Origin: Cyanobacteria bacterium RI_101
Lineage (GTDB): Bacteria; Cyanobacteriota; Cyanobacteriia; Cyanobacteriales; Microcystaceae
Direction: 5' to 3'
Length of the DNA stretch: 45,326 nucleotides
NCBI GenBank assembly: GCA_016471375.1
Contig: WGLZ01000058.1
Coordinates: 1 to 45,326, forward strand
The position numbers and the translations under genes are program-made. Of this stretch, positions 44,711 through 45,326 are shown piece by piece (positions within the stretch are counted from its first letter, which is position 1; every line of letters begins with the position of its first letter). Under the pieces are notes generated by a model that was given only the letters and a program-made list of their open reading frames with translations, was not told the origin of the DNA and made no database searches.

Positions 44711-45326
44711 CTAAGTTGCCCATGCTAAAGAAGTCGGAGGATAAGGATTGTGCTGTTTTGGAGTGCGCCCCTGCAAGGAGGGGGCCAGTTGGGTCAGGCA
44801 TTGCTGCTGCTCATCGGTCAAGGCAATAGAGGGTGATAGTTCTGAATTATCACGCCCTTCGAGCAGTTGTAGAGTTCGCACGGCAATCGACAAGGCCAGA
44901 ACAGTTAAGCGCTTAATGGCTTCGACCGATTCGAGTTGAGTGGCTTCGAGATTGAAGCCTGCTCGTTTGAGGGTAGCAAGCATTTGTTCGATGCGCCAGC
45001 GCCAGCAATACCATTGAATAACCTGCAGAGCTTGTTCGATGCAAACAACTTCATGGGTGGTCAACAGTCGCCAATGAATCGGCTCTTGTCCAGCAGGAGG
45101 GTTGACTTCCTTTGCCTCTACCGCATATAGACGGACGCTAGGGGGATAGTCCTGAGCGCTGAGGTTGTCGGGACGTTAAAGGTGGACATTGGCAATCCGC
45201 ACTGCCAAGAATGCTTCTCGCGCAACGCTTCCTCTCCGTGGGTCTTCTGTCACTTGCACAGTGTAAGTCCCCGCGCAGGGTTGGGCGCTCAAGTAGTCAT
45301 ACAACAACGTCGATTGTCCCAAGAGA
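44711..45326 (-). pseudogene. IS4-family transposase, C-terminal part with premature stop, cut by window end
   Basis: The frame runs from the window edge with sequence LLGQSTLLYDYLSAQP, then VARE-AFLAVRIANVHL, an in-frame TAA at 45176-45178, and continues without shift as RPDNLSAQDYPPSVRLYAVE and WRLLTTHEVVCIEQALQVI. The C-terminal YCWRWRIEQMLATLK fits the Y-(2)-R-(3)-E-(6)-K signature of IS4-family DDE transposases exactly. The stop could come from a single change of a Gln codon (CAA to TAA). The copy is therefore probably inactive unless the stop is read through. The 5' part lies outside the window. Confidence 0.8.

Overview
The window comes from a cyanobacterium. It carries a photosystem II D1 gene (psbA), the light-independent protochlorophyllide reductase genes chlL and chlN, the aerobic Mg-protoporphyrin monomethyl ester cyclase acsF, the bicarbonate transporter bicA with a Na+/H+ antiporter, and several small cyanobacterial families (DUF3598, DUF2288, DUF3616). 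The core genes are GC-rich and crowded with the hexamer GGCGCC. I cannot name a genus from sequence alone.

Layout. 1-10.0 kb: housekeeping genes (aat, a DUF3598 protein, a MoxR ATPase, a small protein, the acetolactate synthase large subunit, a GH57/DUF3536 protein, a PilZ protein, a creatininase-family hydrolase and a HAD hydrolase). 10.1-23.9 kb: a seven-gene minus-strand block that looks like an anti-phage/modification island. In reading order it holds a SNF2 helicase with DUF3883, a DUF1156 DNA methylase, a small antitoxin-like protein, a DUF3696 AAA ATPase, a PIN nuclease, a PD-(D/E)XK protein and a HEPN-DUF499 ATPase. 24.1-27.4 kb: a diheme cytochrome c, three small cyanobacterial genes and pyruvate kinase. 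27.8-33.6 kb: one giant RTX-type extracellular nuclease. 33.8-36.9 kb: antiporter and BicA. 37.1-43.5 kb: psbA, chlL, chlN and acsF, with a two-gene DUF4365-like cassette between chlL and chlN. 43.6 kb to the end: a YdcF-family protein, repeats and a decayed IS4-type transposase.

The most unusual part is the island. Its methylase gene is interrupted in frame by several purine/pyrimidine heptad-repeat hairpins. One of these carries a complete four-helix-bundle (S23/IVS, Avd-like) gene read in another frame on the same strand, yet the methylase frame stays open throughout. The same repeat type sits twice in the helicase. The small protein-AAA-PIN trio is bracketed by an exact 14-bp direct repeat and looks like a cassette dropped into an older methylase-nuclease operon. 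The island has HIP1-like GCGATCGC sites and few GGCGCC sites, the reverse of the surrounding genome, and is flanked by related C-rich interspersed repeats. All of this suggests horizontal acquisition.

The second theme is low-oxygen photosynthesis. The D1 protein carries all three residues that mark the micro-oxic D1' isoform (Ala80, Leu158, Ala286) and sits with oxygen-sensitive chlL/chlN and an acsF paralogue. A shared dyad, ATARC-N6-GYTAT, lies upstream of psbA, acsF and bicA and may mark a common regulator.

Several copies of a roughly 150-bp MITE-like element with inverted ends (CTACSGYGTACAC) and a C-rich/G-rich hairpin core are scattered through the intergenic regions. I saw no rRNA, tRNA or CRISPR array.
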